A DNA stretch of 7,750 nt, taken from Clostridiales bacterium (GTDB lineage: Bacteria; Bacillota; Clostridia; Christensenellales; CAG-138). Numbering within the stretch: position 1 is the first letter of the stretch; each line of letters starts with the position of its first letter. The position numbers and the translations under genes were made by a program. Of the stretch, positions 1-7,113 are shown in pieces. Location of the stretch: positions 1-7,750 of the forward strand of contig JAAZFD010000132.1 in NCBI GenBank assembly GCA_012511925.1, given 5' to 3'. The notes under the pieces are model-generated. The model did not search any database and was not told the origin of the DNA. It saw nothing but the letters and a program-made list of their open reading frames with translations.

Positions 1-1490
1 ACTGGGGGACCATCAAGGGAAGTTTTCACCCTATCTTCGTCCTCAGCAGGTCTTCCTACTGCAACCCTTGAATAAGCGGATGTTGAAAAGTAACTGCTGT
101 TTGGGAAAAATTCGTCAAATATTCCTATGAGTTGCTCGGCGGGCGTTTGAGTAGCTTCATCTTGTCTAATGCCATTTAGTGTAGTTTTTACAGTATTGCT
201 CAATGAATAAAAAGGTCTTCTCTCAATCTTGTGGCTCGCATGGTCGTAAACTGTCTTTTCAAAGGGATATGCTGCTTCCTGTTTAAAAATATGGCTTGGC
301 ACCACCTTAGTCCAAACCCCACTATCACCAACTAAATCACTTTTTGTTAGAATTATCGCTGTAGGCGGAAAGTTATGATTAGGATCTTCTGGATATAAAT
401 AATTCCTTAATCTTCCGAGATTAGCTCCTAAAAATCCTGGATTAACAATATGTCTTCTGATTGATTCCTCATTCTCACCAGGGTCGTAACCCGCTTTAAT
501 TAAAAATTCTTTGCTTATGGTTTGCATTAATTGAACTATATCAATGCAAAACCAAAAAACATCTACACATTTATAAAGCTCGCAATACTCGTTTTTCCAT
601 TCGTTTGAAATCCCATTCTCGTCATTTAAGTGTTCGCCTGCCATATCGATAAATGTTACTATTAAATCCTTTGTAGTTGTACTATTTTCTCGTATGCGTG
701 CCTTTAATGTTGCACAATGACGTACACTTGATGTGTTTGTCTCCGTTTTTATGACTCCCCACCCTTGACGATACTCTGTTAGCAAATTCTTCTTCGCTCC
801 CTCATTCCATCGCAAATCATTTACTGGCTCTTCAAAGAAAACATCGTTTATGTTTCCGTTTCCGTCGTTTAGTAAAAAGCCATGCAAGGTAGATGCTATG
901 CAAGAAGATTTTGCCACACGTTCGGTTCCCAAGACACCAATGACAATCTCCGGACACTCGCCTGCATACTCGAACATAATATTTCTGCACTCATAGCAAA
1001 TAATTGGATAACTCTCGTTGATACCCGTTGCCTCCCTTAAAACATCCTTTTTTTCTCTATCGCGTGCATATGTTACTCTTAATATATCGGTAATCATCAA
1101 GTTGCTGAAGGAATCTATAAATACTTTAGTTTGAAAGTCGGAGACAATACGCTCAATCTCCGATAAAAGAGCTTCGTCAACAGTAGTTCTCCTTCTGTTG
1201 ACTAAACTTGTAAGTAAATCGTGTGCGAACCTAAACGCATCTAAGAATTCGTCTAAGAAAGCATAATAAGTGTTTGTACTCCTATCATCCTTGGTCAGCT
1301 GGAGAATCGAGAGCTGGCCATCTGGAAACAAAGTATTTATACATCTTTCGTAGTTGCTATACCTTTCCTTTGCATCTGGCAATATATTGTTTAATAATAC
1401 TTCTCTAATTTTTTTGTTTCCTACATCGAATCCGATACGCAAATTTGTATGCGGATGACGTTTTTTGCAATAAGGGCAGAAATATTCCAT
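1..1490 (-). CDS. Zn-ribbon, Ras-like (TRAFAC-type) GTPase, 3' end cut by window
   Basis: The frame is open from ATG at 1490 to the left edge, 496 codons, with no stop, so the C-terminus is missing. The N-terminus carries a CPYC knuckle (C5, C8), and a second knuckle, CYEC (C165, C168), lies just before the GTPase core. Together they suggest a zinc ribbon split by a mostly helical insert of about 155 residues. GTPase motifs follow in order: a P-loop-like GTERVAKS (188-195, after the strand EIVIGVL), G3 as VTFIDMAGE (DxxG at 282-285), G4 as TKSD (382-385, after strand TAIIL), and a G5-like SAYS (471-474). No signal peptide or membrane segment is seen, so it is probably cytoplasmic. The P-loop has Ala in place of the Gly before Lys, and Glu sits at the Ras Gln61-like position. 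The architecture resembles the 'double-GTPase' family of TRAFAC-like proteins, so a second GTPase-like domain could lie beyond the edge; that assignment is from memory. The GTPase fold is well supported; its cellular role is inferred only from the tubulin-like neighbour. Confidence 0.88.
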   Translation of the reverse strand, partial: MEYFCPYCKKRHPHTNLRIGFDVGNKKIREVLLNNILPDAKERYSNYERCINTLFPDGQLSILQLTKDDRSTNTYYAFLDEFLDAFRFAHDLLTSLVNRRRTTVDEALLSEIERIVSDFQTKVFIDSFSNLMITDILRVTYARDREKKDVLREATGINESYPIICYECRNIMFEYAGECPEIVIGVLGTERVAKSSCIASTLHGFLLNDGNGNINDVFFEEPVNDLRWNEGAKKNLLTEYRQGWGVIKTETNTSSVRHCATLKARIRENSTTTKDLIVTFIDMAGEHLNDENGISNEWKNEYCELYKCVDVFWFCIDIVQLMQTISKEFLIKAGYDPGENEESIRRHIVNPGFLGANLGRLRNYLYPEDPNHNFPPTAIILTKSDLVGDSGVWTKVVPSHIFKQEAAYPFEKTVYDHASHKIERRPFYSLSNTVKTTLNGIRQDEATQTPAEQLIGIFDEFFPNSSYFSTSAYSRVAVGRPAEDEDRVKTSLDGPP

Positions 1491-1497
1491 TTATTAA

Positions 1498-1502
1498 CCT
1501 CC
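1498..1502 (-). promoter_or_regulatory. Ribosome binding site of the GTPase gene
   Basis: GGAGG lies 7 bases upstream of the ATG at 1490. It fixes the start so that the protein begins with MEYFCPYC, including the first zinc knuckle. It sits within the 26-base gap after the preceding gene. Confidence 0.85.
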
Positions 1503-1516
1503 GCTAATGTTTTTAA

Positions 1517-2080
1517 CTAATCTTCAAGCGAGCCTACTGATTGAACTTCTTTTGTTGTTTTAACCATGCATTTTATCGTAAAAACATCTCCCTGCTTCGA
1601 GCGCATAAGAAACGAATACACCGAATTAGCGATTGGTGAACAGGGCAAAAGATACTCTTCGTTGTTCCTCGTTACTTTTAACGAATCAGCAGGCAGCATA
1701 TCATCTAATAGCACCGAAATCCTTGACCATCCATGTTTTAGTTTCTCTACGGAGTAACTAATCTGGGTTTTGCACGGGTACTCAAATTCACGCACTCCCT
1801 GTAAAAAACTGTCTGGCAACTCGGTTAGAGCATTGTTATTGCTTCTTGTTTTGACTAATAATGAGTACTTAACACCTGGTATCAGCTTAGAAACATCCAT
1901 AACTAACTCATGAAAATCCCCTGTGGTTCTCATAGCACTTTTGATAAGTACCTCGTCATGGTTTTGCATATCAACAGCGTAAATCTCAATCGAATCACCT
2001 TCTAATTGCATCCAAGAGAATCTGCAAGATAGCTTAAACACGCCGTTACTTAAATCGTGATTTATGTTAAAATTAATCAT
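1517..2080 (-). CDS. Small all-beta protein with two FN3/Ig-like modules, function unknown
   Basis: This encodes 187 aa. The start chosen is ATG at 2078-2080 (MINFNINHDL), because it has a GGAGGT site 8 bases upstream and begins one base after the stop of the preceding gene. An in-frame ATG at 2140 would overlap that gene by 59 bases. The protein has no signal peptide, membrane segment or enzymatic motif. Alternating hydrophobic strands and short turns suggest two beta-sandwich modules, about residues 1-100 and 101-187. The first has a fibronectin-III-like turn and strand, LIPGVKYSLLVKT (66-78), and a tryptophan in an early strand (FSWMQL). The second repeats the pattern with HGWSRISVLLDD and DVFTIKCMVKTT. 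An intracellular pair of such domains usually serves protein-protein binding, so an adaptor role between the tubulin-like protein and the GTPase is plausible but inferred. I do not recognise a named family. Confidence 0.85.
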   Translation of the reverse strand: MINFNINHDLSNGVFKLSCRFSWMQLEGDSIEIYAVDMQNHDEVLIKSAMRTTGDFHELVMDVSKLIPGVKYSLLVKTRSNNNALTELPDSFLQGVREFEYPCKTQISYSVEKLKHGWSRISVLLDDMLPADSLKVTRNNEEYLLPCSPIANSVYSFLMRSKQGDVFTIKCMVKTTKEVQSVGSLED

Positions 2081-2081
2081 A

Positions 2082-3674
2082 CTACTTACCTCCCAACCTG
2101 TCTTGAAAACACTCCTTAGGAATAACTGCAAAAAGGGCAATTCCTTCTGCTACAAAGTCCTTAGAAAAGATCCATTCCGGTTTAACAAAAGAATTGTTTA
2201 TACTTAGGTCTTTAAGTTCTTCGATGATATGTGAGTCAATGCAATTTATCAGGCAATAAACTTTCGAACCCGGAAAAACCGAATTTATCCACCACCAGTT
2301 ACCTTTGGCGGCAAAATAATCTTTTAACGATGAAGTTTCCCACCTTTTAGGTATCGGCTTTTGCATTAACGCAATATTTTTGTCGATGCCCCAGTTTATA
2401 TCCCCTACCTCTGCATAATTATCTAATCTTGCCCCTCGAAAGTTCTGTAAAATTCGTAGGTCGGTTTCGTTCTGTTCCTTTGCTTTTATTAGCTTTTTAT
2501 GTAGTTGTCCCTCTCGCGCATCTTCCAATGCTCGGAGCCAAAATTGTGCCTCTGCATACTTTTTGTAGATTTCTCCTAAGGGAGACCACTTATCGAGAGC
2601 TTCTAATATCTCGCTAAGCGTGCTGTTCGATAAGGTGAGTGTATCAATGTTTTCCGACTTTTTTATTAAGCCTTCAAGCTCATTTTCTGAAATTGATTTA
2701 AGACCATATAACATTGATACAAGATTATCACTTAACCATTGTATAGGTATGGAATAATACCATGCGTTCTCAGCTTCCCAGATATTTTTAAACAACTCAT
2801 CTGTTTGTTGATTATCATATAAATCTTTATAATAATCCAAAACTTTTGAAGTTCCAAACTTTGTTGTTCCAAACAACTGCCTCATTGCTTCCTGCGTTTG
2901 AATTTGAATGAAAGAGTCTTTACGCTTAAATTTACTCTTTAAGCTCTGCAGAAATCCTGTTTCAGGTTGATATATTTCGCCGAATCCCGCCTCATCAATG
3001 GGGAAGTAGCTTAAATGCGGAAATGGTTGAATGCCCTTTAAGAACCCTTGCAGTTGAGCATATAGCCCCGAAATTGCCTTATTATTTAACTCATCAATCC
3101 TTTCGTCTGATAGCCTCGTGGTGTAAACTTCGGCATACAATCTATCGCATAACGAGCGAACCCACTCCTCACGCACACTGCTACCCAATAGTGCATCTTT
3201 AATTATACCCTTGTTAACAACTGTGTTTGCACCTTTTAATCCTTGTAAGCAAGAAAACAAAATAAGCGCATCTAATCCCGACTCAGTATCAAAGGTATAA
3301 AGATTACCGTCTTGGATTTCATCATAGGTTACATCCTTGTTTATTAGCCTAACCACTTGACGGTTATTAGCACTTTTGAAATCTATATCCAGGACTTCCT
3401 CGTTGCCGTAAACAATTAAGTAAGCAAAAATTTTCGCTTCCCTGTCAATTTGGAAGGACTCCCGCATTTCCCGGATTTTTTGTTCTAAGGCGTTTACTTC
3501 GCTTTGCTCTAATGGCGCAACAAAGATTCCATTTGCAGAAGAGTAAAGTTTTCCTACTCTTTCATAAAAGCCTGATATTACATATTTGGCTTGCTCAGAA
3601 AACAGAAAAATATCAATGCTTCTTTGGTTTTCCGGCAACTTAATTGTTGTGCTTTCAAATATTTTTGCTATCAT
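2082..3674 (-). CDS. Conserved-context protein of unknown function (530 aa)
   Basis: ATG at 3674 is preceded by AGGAGG 5 bases upstream, and the gene ends in TAG. No P-loop, nuclease, protease or zinc motif is visible, and there is no signal peptide or convincing membrane helix, so it is probably cytoplasmic. Residues 1-110 look alpha/beta, with strands around 19-26 (SIDIFLF) and 81-89 (KIFAYLIVY). Residues 130-215 are helical. A basic stretch, LKSKFKRKD, lies at 245-253. Residues 280-415 are strongly helical and charged, possibly coiled coil. The C-terminal 100 residues return to alpha/beta, with a Trp cluster (GNWWWINSVFPG, 458-469) and strands KVYCLINCI (471-479) and ALFAVIP (513-519). Its place between the tubulin-like gene and the beta-protein/GTPase pair, with a 13-base gap upstream and a 1-base gap downstream, implies a dedicated subunit or effector. 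I do not recognise its family. Confidence 0.87.
   Translation of the reverse strand: MIAKIFESTTIKLPENQRSIDIFLFSEQAKYVISGFYERVGKLYSSANGIFVAPLEQSEVNALEQKIREMRESFQIDREAKIFAYLIVYGNEEVLDIDFKSANNRQVVRLINKDVTYDEIQDGNLYTFDTESGLDALILFSCLQGLKGANTVVNKGIIKDALLGSSVREEWVRSLCDRLYAEVYTTRLSDERIDELNNKAISGLYAQLQGFLKGIQPFPHLSYFPIDEAGFGEIYQPETGFLQSLKSKFKRKDSFIQIQTQEAMRQLFGTTKFGTSKVLDYYKDLYDNQQTDELFKNIWEAENAWYYSIPIQWLSDNLVSMLYGLKSISENELEGLIKKSENIDTLTLSNSTLSEILEALDKWSPLGEIYKKYAEAQFWLRALEDAREGQLHKKLIKAKEQNETDLRILQNFRGARLDNYAEVGDINWGIDKNIALMQKPIPKRWETSSLKDYFAAKGNWWWINSVFPGSKVYCLINCIDSHIIEELKDLSINNSFVKPEWIFSKDFVAEGIALFAVIPKECFQDRLGGK
2088..2094 (-). promoter_or_regulatory. Ribosome binding site of the 187 aa gene, inside the preceding gene
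   Basis: GGGAGGT lies within the last codons of the 530 aa gene, and its GGAGG core is 8 bases from the ATG at 2080. The stop of the upstream gene (TAG, 2082-2084) falls between the site and the start codon. This arrangement favours translational coupling, and it rules against the longer start at 2140. Confidence 0.85.
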
Positions 3675-3679
3675 ACTTT

Positions 3680-3685
3680 CCTCCT
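3680..3685 (-). promoter_or_regulatory. Ribosome binding site of the 530 aa gene
   Basis: A full AGGAGG lies 5 bases upstream of the ATG at 3674, in the 13-base gap after the TGA stop of the tubulin-like gene. It supports the chosen start. Confidence 0.85.
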
Positions 3686-3687
3686 AG

Positions 3688-6600
3688 TCAATTACCTCCA
3701 CAAAGGACTATCATTTCTCTGTAAAACTGTCTCATCCTCTCAGGAAGCTCAGCATCTTTTTGGGCAGCATTTATATTTGTTACGAATTGCGTGGTTCTGA
3801 TTGCGTTTGCAACTACTTGTAATTCGCTTAACAGCTCCTGTTGCTTTTGCATGAAGCTACCCCTGTTTGCTGTGTTTGATAAATGCTCTTGGCACTGCCT
3901 ATCCCAGTCTTGCAACGCTTCTTTAGGCAAAGCATATAATCTTTCAAGCAAAAAGTAATGTTGATATGCACGCTGCCAAGGTTGTAAATCTATATCTGAG
4001 TACAACTCATTATAGTTGCCCATTTCGTTTTTATATACCCAAGCACTTTCTTCAACGCTATACTTGATCATTTCGCAACCAAAGTATCTCGGGAACTCCT
4101 GTCGAATTAAGGCTCTCCTGCTGTTTTCCTCAATGCGTGCGTTGTTTTCTTGCACCAATTCTATTAAATGCTTGAACACCCCGATTGTGCGTTGCAACGA
4201 AAGGCAGGTGTTATACATTTTACGCATAAACTTTTTTGTGTAATTCCATCGCCAATTTGTGTCATCGGTGCCGCCGGGTCCTGCATCCATTTGCATGTGA
4301 TGAGGGCGTGTTCTCTTTATATCAAATTCTTCAGCAGAAAGCGCCGCTTTTATGTTCGAAATATCGAATGCGTTTTCTTTGTTGAGAGTGTCAAACAACC
4401 GCCTTGCCTCTTCCCGGTAAATTTGTTCTGCATTGCAGGTTCTTTCGTCTTGTGCGTTAGAACCGCCAAATACTTCGTTTGCATTACCAAGTCTATTGCC
4501 TGCATCATTTAACACCGAAACATAGTACTCGTTATTATTTAAAGCAATCAGCCCGTAACTCCTCGCAGTCTCCATAAGTTTATCAACAATGCGTAAATAT
4601 CTCTGCTCATCAGCAAAGGTGTAACCATTTTCCATGCTGTTCCATAGCTCGGGGGTTGTTAGATTGGGTAATGAGACCCAGTGTTGGTTAGCTTCGCTAA
4701 TATGTCTTCCTACTTGTGTAATTTGGTCTTCACCTGACGATGCATAGGCTCTTTCGCCCGAAAGAATCCAAGTAAATGCCTCCGCAGGCAAAGCGAGGTG
4801 GTTGGTGAAAAATGTGAAGCTGTTTGATTTTTTCGAAGTGAATACTTTAACATTTGCTCCGCCTCCATTTGCCGCGGCTAATGATTGAATTTCGGCAAGT
4901 ATAAGCGGATTAATAATAGATGTGGATTCCGGCATAACTAAATAATAATCCTTCGGGAAAGAATCAAATCTATGTATATTACGAACCGATGCAAGAACCT
5001 CTCCGTCGGAATACAGTTTCCTTGCAATCTCTTGCGCTGCTGTTCTCAGTTCGGGTGTGGGAGTTCTTGCTCCATTCGCATCAATCTCAATTCCCTTTGC
5101 ATCCTTATTACCCGAGTAGCACTTAGCCACAAAATCCTCGATATTCATATCAAGCACTTGATTGAAGGAATCTTCTACAAACTCCCTAATAAAAGTTGCA
5201 CCATTAAAAGCTCTGTCTCTGCTGAGTTTTGACCATTCGCTCCTCTTACTCAATAGCTGCCTTATTAGCGCTTCTTTTACCCTATTTTTTACTGCGTCAT
5301 TCATAACCGAATTCATCCAAGTAATACCGGCGCTATCAAACCCATTTCGCAAAGGAGTCCAAGAATAAGTAGATGTGTTATTATCATAACGAACCACGGT
5401 ATCTGTGAAAATAGTTTGCGTTTGGTCGAGGATTCTTTTCAGTTCATCGATAATTGCATTATACACATCCCATGTTACATTATTTTCCAGACTTGCGACT
5501 TTTGCGACTGCAGAAAAAATATCTGAAACGGCTTCAAGCTCATGACGTTTTATATTTCTTGCTTTTTCGCTTTCCGTTCTTGCCTGTTGCGCTTTTCCAC
5601 GCAGCGACCTGCTCATTTCTAATGATAGGTTGGTGATATAGTATGGACCCTTTTCCCTAAACAAGTCGGTCATTTTATCATTATACCTAGAAATAATCTC
5701 GTTGGTAAGTGTAGTTTGGTTTTGCTCGATTTCATCCTTTCTCTGCCCATTATTCGCTAATAATCCGCTTCTTGAGCGACCGCTTAAAGTTCTTCTTAAA
5801 TCTTCAATGCTATTTAATCCGAGTTGGTGTAATACACTATTTGTTTCTTCTGTATTTGCCTCTGAACATCTTTTGAACTGCTCATACAACGAATCAAACA
5901 TTTCCTTCGCTGCGTATGCGGTTAGCAAATCCACAGGAATAATCATTTCGCTATAACCGGTTGCGCCAAACATGTAGTGGGAATCTCTGGGTACATCAGC
6001 CGGATAAGTATTAGGGATTACCGCTTGTAATTTGGCTGCGACATCTGCAAGACACGAATGTATTGTGCTCATTACCGGACCGGTTACATCTGCTTGTGTG
6101 GTTTCAGATGCAATGAGGTTTAATATACAATTTGCGGCGGTGGTTGCAGAGACTGTTCGAGGGTCTGTGTGAATCATGTTGCGTCCCCTCCCATCAATTA
6201 AGAAACAACGATCGAATATATCACCCATGCTAACATTGAAGTTGCCGTATCTCTTTATAAATTTCTCATTGCGTTCAGATAGTGTCATGTGATATTCGAT
6301 TTCTTTTAGCGCGGCATAACCATTAGCATTGCCGTTTCGTAGAGAATTATCCGCAGAAGATGTTATGCTACTTGAAGAGGCGGGTGGTAAAAATATAAAC
6401 CCGTAACATTTCGGCAAATCCGTATCTCGGTCAAAGTTCTTAATAACCTGCCGCAAAATATAGGTAGCGTCTATGACTGTGCCACTGCCTGTGCCGCCGG
6501 CAGTTCCCGATAGCACAAAGATGTTGCAGTATGCGCCGGACTGCCCCGTAATCAACTCGTTCAAGGCTTGATTGGCTTTTGCTTCTATTGCCCTTATCGC

Positions 6601-7065
6601 ACTTTCGTTACTTAATAAAACCCGACCGCATTGCCTTCTATTTCCTGCACCATCGCCATCAAACGCACCATCCGTGTGATGGTGAAGTTCAGGGTGTAGC
6701 CATTCCTTCATATACTGTGGTGGATTCTCAACAAGTGCTTGAGCTCCTTCATTCGGCAGTTTTAGAATTTCACCGTCTGTGAATGAACCCTCACTCACAT
6801 AACCGTTTAGCTCTTTATGTGCGCTATCAATAGCAAAAAAGCGAACATGTCTGTTTAACGATTCACTGCTAACAGTACGCAATAACAGACTCTTTAACGT
6901 ACGAAGTGCATTGCAGCCTACTCCTCCTAAGCCAACTATTAAATAGCGCTCGTTTGTGTTTGCAATCTCTCTTTTTGAGCGAGGGATTATTCCCTGCCCC
7001 GTAAGATAGTCTAATGATGCCATGTTTGCCTTGATTAAATTACTTTGCTCCGTTGTTAGTGCCAT
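3688..7065 (-). CDS. Giant tubulin/FtsZ-superfamily GTPase (1125 aa)
   Basis: The start is taken at ATG 7063-7065 (MALTTEQSNL). A TTG five codons upstream is in frame but lacks its own ribosome site. The N-terminal ~390 residues carry the tubulin-fold nucleotide-binding loops in order: T1 GLGGVGCNAL (45-54) after strand RYLIV, a T3-like GAGNRRQCGR (139-148), and T4 as AGGTGSG (189-195), an exact tubulin signature, after strand IFVLS. Then come strand YGFIFLPP (221-228), the N-rich NGNANGYAALKEIE (244-257), strand FDRCFLIDGRG (284-294), and a C-terminal subdomain around YMFGATGYSEMIIPVDL (364-380). These traits match the Pfam 'Tubulin like' (Tubulin_2) group rather than classical FtsZ or TubZ. 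FtsZ and tubulins are about 350-450 aa; this protein adds about 700 residues, helical at 440-560 and 940-1100, with a mixed alpha/beta part near 700-765. No membrane segment is seen. The classical T7 motif NxDFAD is not obvious. It probably binds GTP and may polymerise at the membrane with the neighbouring subunits; polymerisation is inference. Confidence 0.93.
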   Translation of the reverse strand: MALTTEQSNLIKANMASLDYLTGQGIIPRSKREIANTNERYLIVGLGGVGCNALRTLKSLLLRTVSSESLNRHVRFFAIDSAHKELNGYVSEGSFTDGEILKLPNEGAQALVENPPQYMKEWLHPELHHHTDGAFDGDGAGNRRQCGRVLLSNESAIRAIEAKANQALNELITGQSGAYCNIFVLSGTAGGTGSGTVIDATYILRQVIKNFDRDTDLPKCYGFIFLPPASSSSITSSADNSLRNGNANGYAALKEIEYHMTLSERNEKFIKRYGNFNVSMGDIFDRCFLIDGRGRNMIHTDPRTVSATTAANCILNLIASETTQADVTGPVMSTIHSCLADVAAKLQAVIPNTYPADVPRDSHYMFGATGYSEMIIPVDLLTAYAAKEMFDSLYEQFKRCSEANTEETNSVLHQLGLNSIEDLRRTLSGRSRSGLLANNGQRKDEIEQNQTTLTNEIISRYNDKMTDLFREKGPYYITNLSLEMSRSLRGKAQQARTESEKARNIKRHELEAVSDIFSAVAKVASLENNVTWDVYNAIIDELKRILDQTQTIFTDTVVRYDNNTSTYSWTPLRNGFDSAGITWMNSVMNDAVKNRVKEALIRQLLSKRSEWSKLSRDRAFNGATFIREFVEDSFNQVLDMNIEDFVAKCYSGNKDAKGIEIDANGARTPTPELRTAAQEIARKLYSDGEVLASVRNIHRFDSFPKDYYLVMPESTSIINPLILAEIQSLAAANGGGANVKVFTSKKSNSFTFFTNHLALPAEAFTWILSGERAYASSGEDQITQVGRHISEANQHWVSLPNLTTPELWNSMENGYTFADEQRYLRIVDKLMETARSYGLIALNNNEYYVSVLNDAGNRLGNANEVFGGSNAQDERTCNAEQIYREEARRLFDTLNKENAFDISNIKAALSAEEFDIKRTRPHHMQMDAGPGGTDDTNWRWNYTKKFMRKMYNTCLSLQRTIGVFKHLIELVQENNARIEENSRRALIRQEFPRYFGCEMIKYSVEESAWVYKNEMGNYNELYSDIDLQPWQRAYQHYFLLERLYALPKEALQDWDRQCQEHLSNTANRGSFMQKQQELLSELQVVANAIRTTQFVTNINAAQKDAELPERMRQFYREMIVLCGGN

Positions 7066-7072
7066 ATTTGTA

Positions 7073-7078
7073 TCCCCC
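7073..7078 (-). promoter_or_regulatory. Probable ribosome binding site of the tubulin-like gene
   Basis: GGGGGA lies 7 bases upstream of the ATG at 7065. It is weaker than the AGGAGG-type sites of the next three genes but well spaced. It overlaps the alternative TTG codon (7078-7080), which makes that TTG an unlikely start. Confidence 0.6.
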
Positions 7079-7113
7079 AAAAAATTTATTTTTTCCGTTC
7101 GCTCTTCTTTGAG

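Noticed and set aside
1517..2140. Longer version of the 187 aa protein starting at ATG 2140
   Set aside because: It would overlap the preceding gene by 59 bases and has no good ribosome site. The ATG at 2080 has GGAGGT 8 bases upstream, and the extra 20 residues do not fit the beta-rich domain.
3688..7065. Housekeeping FtsZ or plasmid-type TubZ/RepX
   Set aside because: Length (1125 aa), sequence around the loops and the neighbours (membrane protein, GTPase) do not match a division cluster or a plasmid partition locus; no DNA-binding TubR-like gene or iteron repeats are seen.
7066..7080. TTG start five codons upstream of the tubulin-like ATG
   Set aside because: The only purine-rich site, GGGGGA, overlaps this TTG and is correctly spaced for the ATG at 7065 instead.
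7077..7096. A/T-run pair in the 48-base gap before the tubulin-like gene as a terminator or promoter
   Set aside because: The arms could form only about six A:T pairs with no GC stem, and no convincing -35/-10 pair is present. It is more likely an A/T-rich spacer.
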